A stretch of DNA of 64,000 bases from Geodermatophilus amargosae (GCF_900116515.1 NZ_FPBA01000012.1:1-64000), one strand, 5' to 3'; counted from the first letter of the stretch, positions 45,347 to 53,864 are shown. Notes: a model not told the origin generated them from the letters alone. Translations and numbers: made by a program.

Positions 45347-45655
45347 TCAGTCCGATGCGGGGAGGGGCTTGGCGGACCGGAGGGGTAGTTCGACGCCGTC
45401 GAGCGCGAGCGCCCCTGTCCCGGCCTTGACGCAGAGCAGTTCCAGTCCGGTTGCCGGGTCGGCGTAGCGCTTGCCCAGTGCCGTGCCGCCGGTGGCCCCC
45501 TCGTCGATGGTGAGGCCGGGGGTGGGTTGGCTGTCGGCGGGGATCAGGGGGTGCCCGCCGCAGGTGAGGGAGACCTCGCCGGCGGGTGCGCGGACCACGA
45601 CCACCTGGGTGTCGTCCACTGCGCTGCGCCAGCGCGATCCGATACGGAGCTGCAT
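45347..45655 (-). CDS. conserved 102-residue protein paired with acyl-CoA ligase, copy 2
   Basis: Almost identical to the product of 20276-20584: only one residue differs (Arg for Lys, near the C-terminus, in ELPLRSAKPLPASD). First gene of the polyester operon, 17 bases ahead of the FolE-like fragment. The 236 bases 45420-45655 match copy 1 exactly, while the 3' end shows many silent changes. The protein is therefore under selection, and part of the gene has been homogenised. Unknown function, probably tied to the ligase. Confidence 0.8.
   Translation of the reverse strand: MQLRIGSRWRSAVDDTQVVVVRAPAGEVSLTCGGHPLIPADSQPTPGLTIDEGATGGTALGKRYADPATGLELLCVKAGTGALALDGVELPLRSAKPLPASD
45420..45655. 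repeat. 236-base exact direct repeat (partner 20349-20584)
   Basis: Second copy of the identical segment; same orientation, 25 kb from the first. Confidence 0.85.
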
Positions 45656-45696
45656 TCTCTACCTCCCACGAGCACATGCCTCTGAGACCTGAGGCG

Positions 45697-45717
45697 TAAT
45701 TCCTCATGAGGATATCA
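45697..45717. promoter_or_regulatory. operator-like palindrome, site 9, over the polyester operon promoter
   Basis: TAATTCCTCATGAGGATATC, one of the best copies. On the minus strand TATCCT in the site is a -10 box with TTCCAC 17 bases upstream. Spacing to the start codon is the same as at site 5. Confidence 0.7.
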
Positions 45718-45855
45718 GCAGGCCGGCCGAGGTGGAAGCCGTTCCGCGAGGGCATTCGGGGATGACCGCTCGCCGCCCTCCACTCACACCCCAGGTCGGC
45801 GCACGCCGCCCACTCGGGAGGCCAGCCCGGCTCCGACGCGGAGCCGGGCTGGGCA

Positions 45856-46602
45856 TCACATGTAGAGAACGCGGTTGAGGCGGACGAAGTAGTCAGCGTC
45901 GGGGTTCCTCGAAGGGTCTCCCAGTCGTTCCGCGACGACGGCGGTGGCCAGGTCACGCCGTCGGGGTGCCCGTTCGGCATCGGCCGCGGCCAAGGCAGCC
46001 GCCAGCTCCTCACGGGTCAGGTCGGTGCAGTAGGGCGGCGTGCCGGGTTGGTGACGCCAGGATCCGGCGAGAAGTCCGGCGTCGTAGCCGTCGAATCCGG
46101 TGTCCTCGACCAGCTGCATCCCGATGCGACGGGCCTCGTAGCCGTCTGCCGCGACCGGCAGGGCGATGCGGCCAGGGGTGCCCGCCGGCTGCCCCTTGCT
46201 AGCCAGGGAGTCGGACCCGATGGAGTTCCATGCCTTGACGACCGTTCGCCCCAGCTGCTGCGCGACCCACACACTCTCGACCTGCCCCCCGTCGAGGGCC
46301 TCGATCGCGCCGTCGCGCGTCGGGTAGTAGTTCATGGTGTCGATGACGACGACACCCTCCGGCAGGGCGCGCACGAGCGGCGCGATCTCGAGGAGTCGGC
46401 CGAGGGGCACCGAGACGATGAGCACGTCGATGTCGGCGACAGCGTCCGCCGCGGTGACGGCGCGCGCGCCGGCGGCGAGGACGTCCTGCTCGATGGTGTG
46501 AGGACCTCGTGAGTTGGCGACCTTGACCTCGTGCCCGGCCTCAGGCAGGCGCAGGGCCAGGGTCTTGCCGATGTGCCCCGTACCGAGGATGCCGATCTTC
46601 AT
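45856..46602 (-). CDS. NADPH:F420 / NADP-binding oxidoreductase-like protein
   Basis: A 248-residue protein of the NADP oxidoreductase, coenzyme F420-dependent family. KIGILGTGHIGKTLALRLPEAGHEVKVANSRGP is the dinucleotide site with an NSRGP loop typical for NADPH; VVIDTMNYYPTRDG and VVKAWNSIGSDSL follow as in the family. It may reduce F420 or simply oxidise/reduce a substrate with NADP; no F420-dependent enzyme is certain in the window, although the luciferase-like proteins share that fold. ATG 46602. Divergent from the SDR at 46957. Confidence 0.82.
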   Translation of the reverse strand: MKIGILGTGHIGKTLALRLPEAGHEVKVANSRGPHTIEQDVLAAGARAVTAADAVADIDVLIVSVPLGRLLEIAPLVRALPEGVVVIDTMNYYPTRDGAIEALDGGQVESVWVAQQLGRTVVKAWNSIGSDSLASKGQPAGTPGRIALPVAADGYEARRIGMQLVEDTGFDGYDAGLLAGSWRHQPGTPPYCTDLTREELAAALAAADAERAPRRRDLATAVVAERLGDPSRNPDADYFVRLNRVLYM

Positions 46603-46886
46603 GGACTTCCCATCCTGTCGTGTGTGCGGACTCCCCCGAGCTGCCGCCGCCCGACCGACGTCCCGTGGGCGGACGTCCCCGCCTCCGAGACGAGGAGGGT
46701 GATCAGGCTGGTGGCGCCGTCGGCCGGCGTGGCACGCCCGACGGTGGTGCGAGAGGTCACTGGTCCGGGTGGATCGTTCCAACGCTCACGGTTCCCCGAT
46801 TCATCGATGTCGATCCGGAGATCCGCGGGACGCGTCCTCGTTGCGTCCAGGCCCTGGGCTGTGGACCGCAAGTGGCCTGGAGCACT

Positions 46887-46905
46887 ATATTGCTCATGAG
46901 GTTCG
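46887..46905. promoter_or_regulatory. operator-like palindrome, site 10
   Basis: ATATTGCTCATGAGGTTCG about 52 bases upstream of the plus-strand SDR start; TATATT at 46886 is a good -10 box overlapping its edge. Confidence 0.6.
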
Positions 46906-46956
46906 GGTGCCAGCTCCGGCCCCTCCACCATCATGCGGACCACACAACTGGAGTTG

Positions 46957-47784
46957 ATGGACGTGAGCGGACGGCTGACCGGCAAGGTCGCCTTCATCAC
47001 CGGCGCGGCGCGCGGACAGGGCCGGGCGCACGCACTGCGGCTGGCCAGTGAGGGCGCCGACATCCTCGCCCTGGACCTGGCCGGCCCCCTCCCCCAGGGA
47101 GTGCCGTACGAGTCGTCGACCCCGGACGACCTGGCCGAGACGGCCCGCCAGGTCGGTGCTCTCGACCGCCGGATCCTGACCCACGAGGGTGACGTCCGGG
47201 ACTTCGAGGACATGCAGGCCTTCGTCGGGCGGGGCGTTGCCGAGTTCGGCCGGCTGGACATCGTGGTGGCCAACGCCGCCGTCTTCGTCCCCGGCACCTG
47301 GGACGAGATCACGCCGACGATGTTCAAGGACACGATGGACATCAACGTCACAGGTGTGTGGAACACGGTGATGGCGGGTGCGCCGCACCTGGTCGCCGGG
47401 AGTGACGGCGGGTCGGTCGTGATCATCAGCTCCGGCGCGGGGAAGAAGCTGCAGCCGTTCGCGATCCCGTACACGACCAGCAAGCACGCGGTCACCGGCA
47501 TGACGCGGGCCTTCGCCGCCGAGCTCGGCAAGCACGGCATCCGGGTCAACTCGGTGCACCCCGGCGCTGTCGCCACGCCCATGGGCGGCGATGCCGTGAT
47601 GGCCGCCATGGAACGGGTCGGTGCCTCCAACCCGAAGCTCGCGGCCATGGGGACCACCTTCCTCGACCAGGGCTGGACGGAGGCCGACCAGATCGCGAAC
47701 GCAGTGGCGTTCCTGGTCTCCGACGAGGCCAGGTTCATCACGGCCGAACACCTGTCGGTCGACGGGGGCGTACAGCACTTCTGA
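46957..47784 (+). CDS. mycofactocin-coupled SDR, second
   Basis: A 275-residue SDR. FITGAARGQGRAHALRLASEGADILALDL is the same Gly-Gln-Gly cofactor site as at 14557, and YESSTPDDLAETARQVGALDRR the mycofactocin-family insert. Catalytic Ser sits in ISSGAGKK and Tyr/Lys in YTTSKHAVTG; SVDGGVQHF ends the protein. It is expected to hold NAD tightly and oxidise an alcohol with mycofactocin as partner. Start is uncertain: ATG 46957 has GGAG only three bases upstream, while GTG 46963 has it at nine and would remove two residues. A strong terminator follows. Confidence 0.87.
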   Translation: MDVSGRLTGKVAFITGAARGQGRAHALRLASEGADILALDLAGPLPQGVPYESSTPDDLAETARQVGALDRRILTHEGDVRDFEDMQAFVGRGVAEFGRLDIVVANAAVFVPGTWDEITPTMFKDTMDINVTGVWNTVMAGAPHLVAGSDGGSVVIISSGAGKKLQPFAIPYTTSKHAVTGMTRAFAAELGKHGIRVNSVHPGAVATPMGGDAVMAAMERVGASNPKLAAMGTTFLDQGWTEADQIANAVAFLVSDEARFITAEHLSVDGGVQHF

Positions 47785-47836
47785 CCGACGGCCAGCTCGT
47801 CGCAGGCGGTAAGTCACCGCCCAGGCGCCAACGCGA

Positions 47837-47868
47837 CGCCCGGGGTGGCGTGCTGGCCACCCCGGGCG
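47837..47868. terminator. perfect 12-bp hairpin between convergent genes
   Basis: CGCCCGGGGTGG pairs with CCACCCCGGGCG around an eight-base loop, between the SDR (+) and the MFS exporter (-). Confidence 0.75.
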
Positions 47869-47971
47869 GGGAACGGTCTGTGACGGGCGCGGTCCTCCGC
47901 CACGAGCAGTGCCCGGACTGTCGTGACGCCGGCTCGCGCATCGACGCCGGCCGCGAGGGCCGTCTGCTCGG

Positions 47972-49483
47972 TCACGGCTCGTTCTGCCGTCCCCCGGGTG
48001 GCGACCCGGACTCGCTCTCGACCAGCGTGCCGCCGGGTACCAGCGCCACCTCGGGGTGCCGCATCTCGACGTCAGGCCCGTTGTGGATGCGGGAGTCGCG
48101 CCGGACCTCCGGGATGAGCAGTGCGGCCAGGGCGCTCAGGACCAGCACACCGGTGAGCACGAGGAAGCCGGTGGCGTAGCCGGACCCCCCCGGCGGACCC
48201 CCTGTGGTCGCGGCGCCGGAGACGATGCTGGCCATCAGCGCGGCACCGACGGCCCCGCCGATGGTGCGAACGTTGGCATTGATGCCGCTGGCCACCCCGG
48301 TCTGGTGCGCCGGCACGGCGGCCACGATCAGATTCGCCACCGCGGAGAAGGCCAGACCGAAACCCGCGCCGTTGACGGCCGTGATCAGGTAGATCGCCCA
48401 CTCACTGTCGTGCGCCACCACGACGAGCAGGAAGCCGACAGCGCTGACGAGCGAGCCGACCACGACCAGGTTCCTTGAGCCGAATCGCAGGGCCATCCGG
48501 CCGGCCACGAGGCCGAGCACGAACACCGCGACGGTCTGCGGCAGCATCATCAGGCCGGATTCGGTGACCGAGGCGCCGAGGCCGTGGCCATCGGACGGGG
48601 ACGCCTGCAGGAGCTGGGGCAGGAACCCGAGTGCCGAGTAGACAGCCGCGCCGAGGGCCAGCGTGACGAGGTTGGTCGCCCAGACCGCCCGGATCCGCAT
48701 CATCGTCATGTCGATCAGCGGGTGCTCGGCGCGGGACTCCGCCACCACCCAGACGACAGCGAGGACGACGGCCGCGGCGAGCAGGGCGAGCACGCTCGGC
48801 GAACTCCACCCCCAGGTCGGCGCCTGGCTGACGGCGAGCAGGAGCCCGACGAGCCAGCCGGACAAGAGGGCCGCGGAGATCCAGTTGATGGAACCCGCGG
48901 ACAGCGCGCGGGACTCCGGCAGCAGGAACTGGGCGGCGAGGGCCGACAGGACCGTAACGATCAGCGGCACCCAGAACAGCCAGTGGTAGCCGAAGGCGTC
49001 GACGATCGGGCCGGCCAGGATGAGGCCGACACCACCTCCCAGTGCGGTCAGGCCGGCGATGGCGCCGACCGCACCGGGGACCTCGCGCTGCGGGAACTCG
49101 TCCCGGATGATCCCGAAGGCCAACGGCAGGACGCCTCCCCCGACGCCCTGGACGACACGGCCGATGATCATGACCGACAGGTCGGTGGCCACGGCGGACA
49201 GCAGACAGCCGAGCGCCATTGTCCCCAGACCGACGACGAACATCCGCTTCTTGCCAGTCATGTCGCCCAAACGACCCAGGATCGGGGTGAAGACCGACGC
49301 CGCGATGAAGTTGGCGGTCAACACCCACGTCACGTCGGTCTGAGAGCTCCCCAACTCCGCCTGGACCGTCGGTAGCACCGGATTGACCAGCGACTGCAGG
49401 AACGCGAAGGCGGCGACACCGAGGGCCAGGACGGCGAACGTCGAGCGATGCCCAGTGCGCCGCTCGGTAGGGCTCTGCCGCAC
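47972..49483 (-). CDS. MFS transporter, DHA2 (EmrB/QacA) type
   Basis: A 503-residue exporter with about 14 membrane helices. LGRLGDMTGKKRMFVVGLGTMALG is motif A and GLTALGGGVGLILAGPIVDAFGYHWLFWV the motif C region. The C-terminal tail after the last helix is polar, about 50 residues. GTG 49483. The upstream region is shared with KorA and holds two operator-like sites and a tandem repeat, so it may be induced with the island. It is clearly diverged from the exporter at 38018. Confidence 0.9.
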   Translation of the reverse strand: MRQSPTERRTGHRSTFAVLALGVAAFAFLQSLVNPVLPTVQAELGSSQTDVTWVLTANFIAASVFTPILGRLGDMTGKKRMFVVGLGTMALGCLLSAVATDLSVMIIGRVVQGVGGGVLPLAFGIIRDEFPQREVPGAVGAIAGLTALGGGVGLILAGPIVDAFGYHWLFWVPLIVTVLSALAAQFLLPESRALSAGSINWISAALLSGWLVGLLLAVSQAPTWGWSSPSVLALLAAAVVLAVVWVVAESRAEHPLIDMTMMRIRAVWATNLVTLALGAAVYSALGFLPQLLQASPSDGHGLGASVTESGLMMLPQTVAVFVLGLVAGRMALRFGSRNLVVVGSLVSAVGFLLVVVAHDSEWAIYLITAVNGAGFGLAFSAVANLIVAAVPAHQTGVASGINANVRTIGGAVGAALMASIVSGAATTGGPPGGSGYATGFLVLTGVLVLSALAALLIPEVRRDSRIHNGPDVEMRHPEVALVPGGTLVESESGSPPGGRQNEP

Positions 49484-49649
49484 GCGGGTCCTCTCGAGGG
49501 GCGATCACGGATCCGTTCCGCGCAGGCCCCTCGCGCGTGTGCGTCCTCAGGGACGCGGCGCCGGCGGATCCACGCTCGGACGGGAGACCGCCTCCGCTCC
49601 ACGTCGGAGGGAACGAGGCCGATCTCGCCGGCGTACGAGGCAGCAGCCT

Positions 49650-49672
49650 ATTCCTCATGACCTTATGGGTAC
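49650..49672. promoter_or_regulatory. operator-like palindrome, site 11
   Basis: ATTCCTCATGACCTTATGGG, about 170 bases upstream of the MFS start. It leads directly into the tandem repeat. Confidence 0.5.
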
Positions 49673-49695
49673 AAGCCACCTTATGGGTACAAGCC
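49661..49695. repeat. 18-base tandem duplication
   Basis: CCTTATGGGTACAAGCC occurs twice, 18 bases apart, immediately beside operator site 11. Could be a second protein-binding element or slippage. Confidence 0.85.
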
Positions 49696-49714
49696 GCCGA
49701 CGGCTTCACGCCCC

Positions 49715-49743
49715 TTGACTGTCCAGTCACACCGACGTAGCGT
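49715..49743 (+). promoter_or_regulatory. promoter for the KorAB operon
   Basis: TTGACT (49715-49720), 17-base spacer, TAGCGT (49738-49743). Expected transcript start is near 49750, which places the perfect palindrome at 49754 just downstream, a classic position for a blocking repressor. Confidence 0.6.
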
Positions 49744-49753
49744 GCGTCACGTC

Positions 49754-49771
49754 AGATCCTCATGAGGATCT
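49754..49771. promoter_or_regulatory. operator, perfect 18-base palindrome, site 12
   Basis: AGATCCTCATGAGGATCT reads the same on both strands. It is the most symmetric member of the family and sits just after the likely KorAB promoter. Confidence 0.75.
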
Positions 49772-49932
49772 CACTCGCATCATCCCGCCGGGCCCGTGGC
49801 TCCACCGTTGGGCTACGGATCATCGACGACGACGCGCTGAGTCGCACGACACCGAGTAGCCGTCTCGACTGCGCCATGCGCTCCCCGCGCGTGAGCCGGG
49901 GCGCGGCACAGCCCGTTCACCGCAGGAGGTAC

Positions 49933-51816
49933 ATGATGGCGTCACCCGGATCCGAGCCGGTCCACGGATCGCCGCGGAAGCAGTCTCGCGTCGTCATCAG
50001 GTTCGCCGGCGACTCCGGTGACGGCATGCAGCTGACTGGCGACCGGTTCACGGCGGAGGCGGCGGCATTCGGCAACGATCTGTCGACGCTGCCGAACTTC
50101 CCCGCGGAGATCCGGGCGCCGCACGGCACTCTGGCCGGTGTCTCGAGCTTCCAGCTGCACTTCGCCGACTACGACATCCTGACCCCGGGTGACCGGCCGG
50201 ACGTGCTGGTGACGATGAACCCGGCCGCGCTGAAGGCGAACCTCACGGATCTGTCGCCCGGCGGAGTCCTGATCGTCGACACCGACGAGTTCACGAAGCG
50301 GAATCTGACCAAGGTCGGTTTCGAGAGCGACCCGCTCGAGGACGGCTCGTTGGCGTCGTACACCGTGCACCGGGTGGCGATGACGTCACTGACCACCGCC
50401 GCGCTGGCCCCCTTGGGAATCGGCAAGAAGGAGGCCGAGCGCAGCAAGAACATGTTCGCCCTGGGCCTGCTGTCGTGGATGTACTCGCGGCCGACCGAGG
50501 GCACCGAACGCTGGCTGCGGGACAAGTTCGCCAAGCGTCCGGAGATCGCCGAGGCCAACATCGTGGCCTTCCGCACCGGGCACGCCTACGGCGAGACGAC
50601 CGAGTCCTTCGCGGTGACCTACGAGGTCTCGCCGGCTGCGCTGCCGGACGGCACCTACCGGCAGATCACCGGGAACACCGCACTCGCCTACGGCATCGTG
50701 GCGTCCGGCCTGCGGTTCGGGCTGCCCGTGTTCCTCGGCAGCTACCCGATCACGCCGGCGTCGGACATCCTGCACGAGCTGTCAAAGCTCAAGCGGTTCG
50801 GCGTGACGACCTTCCAGGCCGAGGACGAGATCGCGGGCGTGAGTGCGGCGATCGGTGCGGCCTTCGGCGGCTCCCTGGGGGTGACGACGACATCGGGCCC
50901 CGGCATCTCGCTCAAATCGGAGGCCATCGGTCTGGCGGTGATGACGGAGTTGCCCCTCCTGGTGGTCGACGTGCAGCGTGGCGGCCCCTCCACCGGCCTG
51001 CCGACGAAGACCGAGCAGTCAGACCTGCTGCAGGCGATGTTCGGCCGCAACGGTGAGGCTCCACTGCCGATCGTGGCACCGCGGTCCCCCTCCGACGCCT
51101 TCGACGCCACGCTGGACGCCGTCCGCATCGCGGTCACCTACCAGACGCCGGTGCTGCTGCTCTCCGACGGGGCGATCGCCAACGGCTCCGAGCCGTGGAG
51201 GCTGCCCGAGGACGGGGACCTACCCGAGACACCGGTGCGGTTCGCCACCGAGCCGAACGGTCCGGACGGCAGCTTCCTGCCCTACCTGCGCGACCCCGAC
51301 ACCCTCGCGGTCCCGTGGGCGGTGCCCGGCACACCCGGTCTCGCCCATCGGATCGGCGGGCTGGAGAAGGCCGACGGCACCGGCAACATCTCCTACGACC
51401 CGGCCAACCACGAGTTCATGGTGCGGGTGCGCCAGGCCAAGATCGACGGCGTCACGGTGCCCGACCTGGACGTCGAGGACCCGGACGGCGACGCCGACGT
51501 CCTCGTCGTCGGCTGGGGGTCGACCTACGGCCCGATCGGTGCCGCGGTCCGCCGGCTGCGAGCCCTCGGGCACCCGGTGGCACAGGCCCACTTCCGGTAC
51601 CTCAACCCGTTCCCGGCCAACACCGCGGACGTCCTGCGCCGGTACCGGAAGGTCGTCGTCCCCGAAATGAACCTCGGCCAGCTGGCCTTCCTGCTCCAGG
51701 GACGGTTCTGCATCCCCGTCGAGTCGATCACCAAGGTCGCCGGCATGCCGTTCGGAGCGGCCGAGCTCGCCGAGCGCCTGACTCCGCTGATGATGAAGGA
51801 AGAGGTGTCGGCATGA
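49933..51816 (+). CDS. korA: 2-oxoacid:ferredoxin oxidoreductase, gamma/alpha fused subunit
   Basis: A 627-residue KorA-type subunit. The first 190 residues are the gamma domain (VIRFAGDSGDGMQLTGDRF, RAPHGTLAGVSSFQ), followed by the alpha/pyrimidine-binding domain (GSYPITPASDILHELSKLK, FQAEDEIAGVSAAIGAAFGG, TTTSGPGISLKSEAIGLAV) and domain II (VVGWGSTYGPIGAAVRRL). With KorB it decarboxylates 2-oxoglutarate or a related 2-oxoacid to the acyl-CoA and reduces ferredoxin, in the cytoplasm. ATG 49933 has AGGAGG at four bases. The stop overlaps the KorB ATG (ATGA). Confidence 0.92.
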   Translation: MMASPGSEPVHGSPRKQSRVVIRFAGDSGDGMQLTGDRFTAEAAAFGNDLSTLPNFPAEIRAPHGTLAGVSSFQLHFADYDILTPGDRPDVLVTMNPAALKANLTDLSPGGVLIVDTDEFTKRNLTKVGFESDPLEDGSLASYTVHRVAMTSLTTAALAPLGIGKKEAERSKNMFALGLLSWMYSRPTEGTERWLRDKFAKRPEIAEANIVAFRTGHAYGETTESFAVTYEVSPAALPDGTYRQITGNTALAYGIVASGLRFGLPVFLGSYPITPASDILHELSKLKRFGVTTFQAEDEIAGVSAAIGAAFGGSLGVTTTSGPGISLKSEAIGLAVMTELPLLVVDVQRGGPSTGLPTKTEQSDLLQAMFGRNGEAPLPIVAPRSPSDAFDATLDAVRIAVTYQTPVLLLSDGAIANGSEPWRLPEDGDLPETPVRFATEPNGPDGSFLPYLRDPDTLAVPWAVPGTPGLAHRIGGLEKADGTGNISYDPANHEFMVRVRQAKIDGVTVPDLDVEDPDGDADVLVVGWGSTYGPIGAAVRRLRALGHPVAQAHFRYLNPFPANTADVLRRYRKVVVPEMNLGQLAFLLQGRFCIPVESITKVAGMPFGAAELAERLTPLMMKEEVSA

Positions 51817-52895
51817 CCGCGATCGACCTGGGGCTGCCGGTGCTCGGCGGACTGGACCGCGTGCCCACCGAGGACGAGGTGCAGCGGGCCAAGGACTTCA
51901 CCAGCGACCAGGAGGTGAGGTGGTGCCCGGGTTGCGGTGACTACGCGGTGCTGGCCGCCGTCCGCTCGTTCCTGCCGACGTTGCACATCAAGCGGGAGAA
52001 CACCGTCTTCGTGTCGGGCATCGGGTGCTCCTCCCGGTTCCCGTACTACCTGGACACCTACGGCATGCACTCGATCCACGGCCGCGCGCCGGCGATCGCG
52101 ACCGGGCTGGCCGTCACCCGGCCCGACCTGTCGGTGTTCGTGGTGACCGGGGACGGCGACGCCCTGTCCATCGGCGGGAACCACCTGATCCACGCCCTGC
52201 GCCGCAACGTGAACCTGACGATCCTGCTCTTCAACAACCGGATCTACGGGCTCACCAAGGGCCAGTACTCGCCCACCTCCGAGGTCGGCAAGGTCACCAA
52301 GTCCACCCCGATGGGCTCGCTGGACCACCCGTTCAACCCGGTGTCCCTCGCGCTGGGCGCCGAGGCGACGTTCGTCGGGCGGGCGATGGACTCCGACCGA
52401 GCCGGCCTGACGGAGGTGCTCGACGCCGCGACGCGGCACCGCGGGGCGTCGCTGGTCGAGATCTACCAGGACTGCCCCATCTTCAACGACGGCTCCTTCG
52501 ACGTGCTGCGCAAGCCCGACCAGTCCGAGTCGCGAGTGATCACCGTGCGGCACGGCGAGCCGATCGTCTTCGGCAACGAGGGCCGCTACGCCGTCGTCCG
52601 CAAGGGCTTCGGGCTGGCCGTGGCGCCGACCGCGGAGGTCGCACCGGAGGACGTCGTGGTCCACGACGCCACCGACACCGAGCTCGCCTTCGCCCTGTCC
52701 CGGCTGTCCGACCAGGACCTGCAGCACGCCGTCTTCGGCGTGCTGCGGCGGGTGGACCGGCCCACGTACGACGACCTCGCCCGGGCCCAGGTGCAGCACG
52801 CGGTACAGGACGGGACCGCCGACCTCCACTCGCTCCTGCACGGCACCGACACGTGGGCCGTGCAGAGCGGCAACGTGCAGATCCCGCATGACTGA
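51813..52895 (+). CDS. korB: 2-oxoacid:ferredoxin oxidoreductase, beta subunit
   Basis: A 360-residue TPP-binding subunit. RWCPGCGDYAVLAAV and GIGCSSRFPYY bear cluster-ligand cysteines of the beta family, and GDGDALSIGGNHLIHALRRNVNLTILLFNNRIYG is the TPP/Mg motif. The C-terminal extension of about 100 residues is normal for actinobacterial KorB. It may serve the housekeeping citric acid cycle or, here, a specialised branched 2-oxoacid from the degraded substrate; the presence of the island operator upstream favours the latter. Confidence 0.93.
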   Translation: MTAIDLGLPVLGGLDRVPTEDEVQRAKDFTSDQEVRWCPGCGDYAVLAAVRSFLPTLHIKRENTVFVSGIGCSSRFPYYLDTYGMHSIHGRAPAIATGLAVTRPDLSVFVVTGDGDALSIGGNHLIHALRRNVNLTILLFNNRIYGLTKGQYSPTSEVGKVTKSTPMGSLDHPFNPVSLALGAEATFVGRAMDSDRAGLTEVLDAATRHRGASLVEIYQDCPIFNDGSFDVLRKPDQSESRVITVRHGEPIVFGNEGRYAVVRKGFGLAVAPTAEVAPEDVVVHDATDTELAFALSRLSDQDLQHAVFGVLRRVDRPTYDDLARAQVQHAVQDGTADLHSLLHGTDTWAVQSGNVQIPHD

Positions 52896-52930
52896 GGGAC
52901 CACTGACGCGAGAGAGCGGAGGGACCGGAC

Positions 52931-53164
52931 GTGTGCGAGCAGGGTTCCGTTCCTGCGGATGTGTTCCGGTGGCTCTGTCGGGAGCTGGGACACGCGGCGG
53001 ACGAGGTCATGAGCGTCCGCCTCAACCGCGAGCGCGTCGTGCTGCTGAAGGACCCGCCCACGGGGCCGCTGCAGAAGTTCACGTACGAGCCGCTCGGCGG
53101 TCGGCTCACGCTCGTCGACCAGGAACCGGCCGGCGCCCGCGATGACGAAGGTGGGCGGCGATGA
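52931..53164 (+). CDS. small protein between korB and ferredoxin, unknown
   Basis: A 77-residue protein starting MCEQGSVPADVFRWL; includes ERVVLLKDPPTGPLQKFTYEPLGGRLTLVD. No family recognised. GTG 52931 has GGAGGG eight bases upstream. Position inside the KorAB-ferredoxin operon suggests a role in assembly or electron transfer, but no cofactor motif is visible (one Cys at position 2, another near 16). Confidence 0.6.
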   Translation: MCEQGSVPADVFRWLCRELGHAADEVMSVRLNRERVVLLKDPPTGPLQKFTYEPLGGRLTLVDQEPAGARDDEGGRR

Positions 53165-53234
53165 GTGTGCCCCGCCGGCGACGAGGGGCGATGAACTGCT
53201 GCGATTGTCCTGCCCCTCCTCCCTCGGAGCGGTC

Positions 53235-53456
53235 GTGCCCCGGTACCGCTACATCTCCCCCTGGCCGGCGGTCTTCGGTGACCTCGAGGTCGGCCGAAAC
53301 GCCCGTGTCCTCCCCGTCGACGGGCGGGCACTGCCCCCGACCGGATCGACGGTCATCCTCCTCCCGGGAGATGAGATCGAGCTCGAGCAGCCGTCCACCG
53401 ATGCCCGCCTCAGAGAGGTGGCCGGGCCCACGGACGGCGGACAAGAGGTCCACTGA
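53235..53456 (+). CDS. small beta-rich protein, unknown
   Basis: A 73-residue protein starting VPRYRYISPWPAVFGDL, with DGRALPPTGSTVILLPGDEIELEQP, which looks like a small beta barrel. GTG 53235 has GGAG five bases upstream and starts right at the likely fold; an ATG at 53142 in the same frame would add 31 residues that overlap the previous gene. No family assigned; it is in the KorAB-ferredoxin operon. Confidence 0.5.
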   Translation: MPRYRYISPWPAVFGDLEVGRNARVLPVDGRALPPTGSTVILLPGDEIELEQPSTDARLREVAGPTDGGQEVH

Positions 53457-53537
53457 CCGGTCCGGATCCGGTAGTGAGCAGTCCCCCCGGCGCCGCACGC
53501 ACCACGGCGCGGTGCCGCTGTCGAACAAGGAGCCGTC

Positions 53538-53864
53538 ATGACCTACGTCATCGCCGAGCCGTGCGTCGATGTCCTCGACAAGAGGTGCATCGACGAGTGC
53601 CCGGTGGACTGCATCTACGAGGGTGACCGGATGCTGTACATCCATCCGGACGAGTGCGTCGACTGCGGCGCCTGTGAGCCGGTCTGCCCGGTGGAGGCCA
53701 TCTACTACGACACGGACCTCCCGGACCAGTGGAGCGCCTTCCAGGACGCCAACGCCGAATTCTTCTCGGAGCTCGGCACCCCAGGAGGCGCAGCCAAGAC
53801 CGGCCGGATCGGCCGTGATCATCCGATGGTCACCGCTCTCCCACCCCGCAGCGAGAGTCACTGA
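53538..53864 (+). CDS. fdxA: 7Fe ferredoxin
   Basis: A 108-residue actinobacterial-type ferredoxin with [3Fe-4S] and [4Fe-4S] sites. CVDVLDKRCIDECPVDCIYEG gives the first cluster and the partner Cys-Pro of the second; CVDCGACEPVCPVEAIYY completes them. It would accept electrons from KorAB and pass them to an oxygenase, reductase or to NAD via the reductase at 59975. ATG 53538. The C-terminal 40 residues are ordinary for this family. Confidence 0.93.
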   Translation: MTYVIAEPCVDVLDKRCIDECPVDCIYEGDRMLYIHPDECVDCGACEPVCPVEAIYYDTDLPDQWSAFQDANAEFFSELGTPGGAAKTGRIGRDHPMVTALPPRSESH

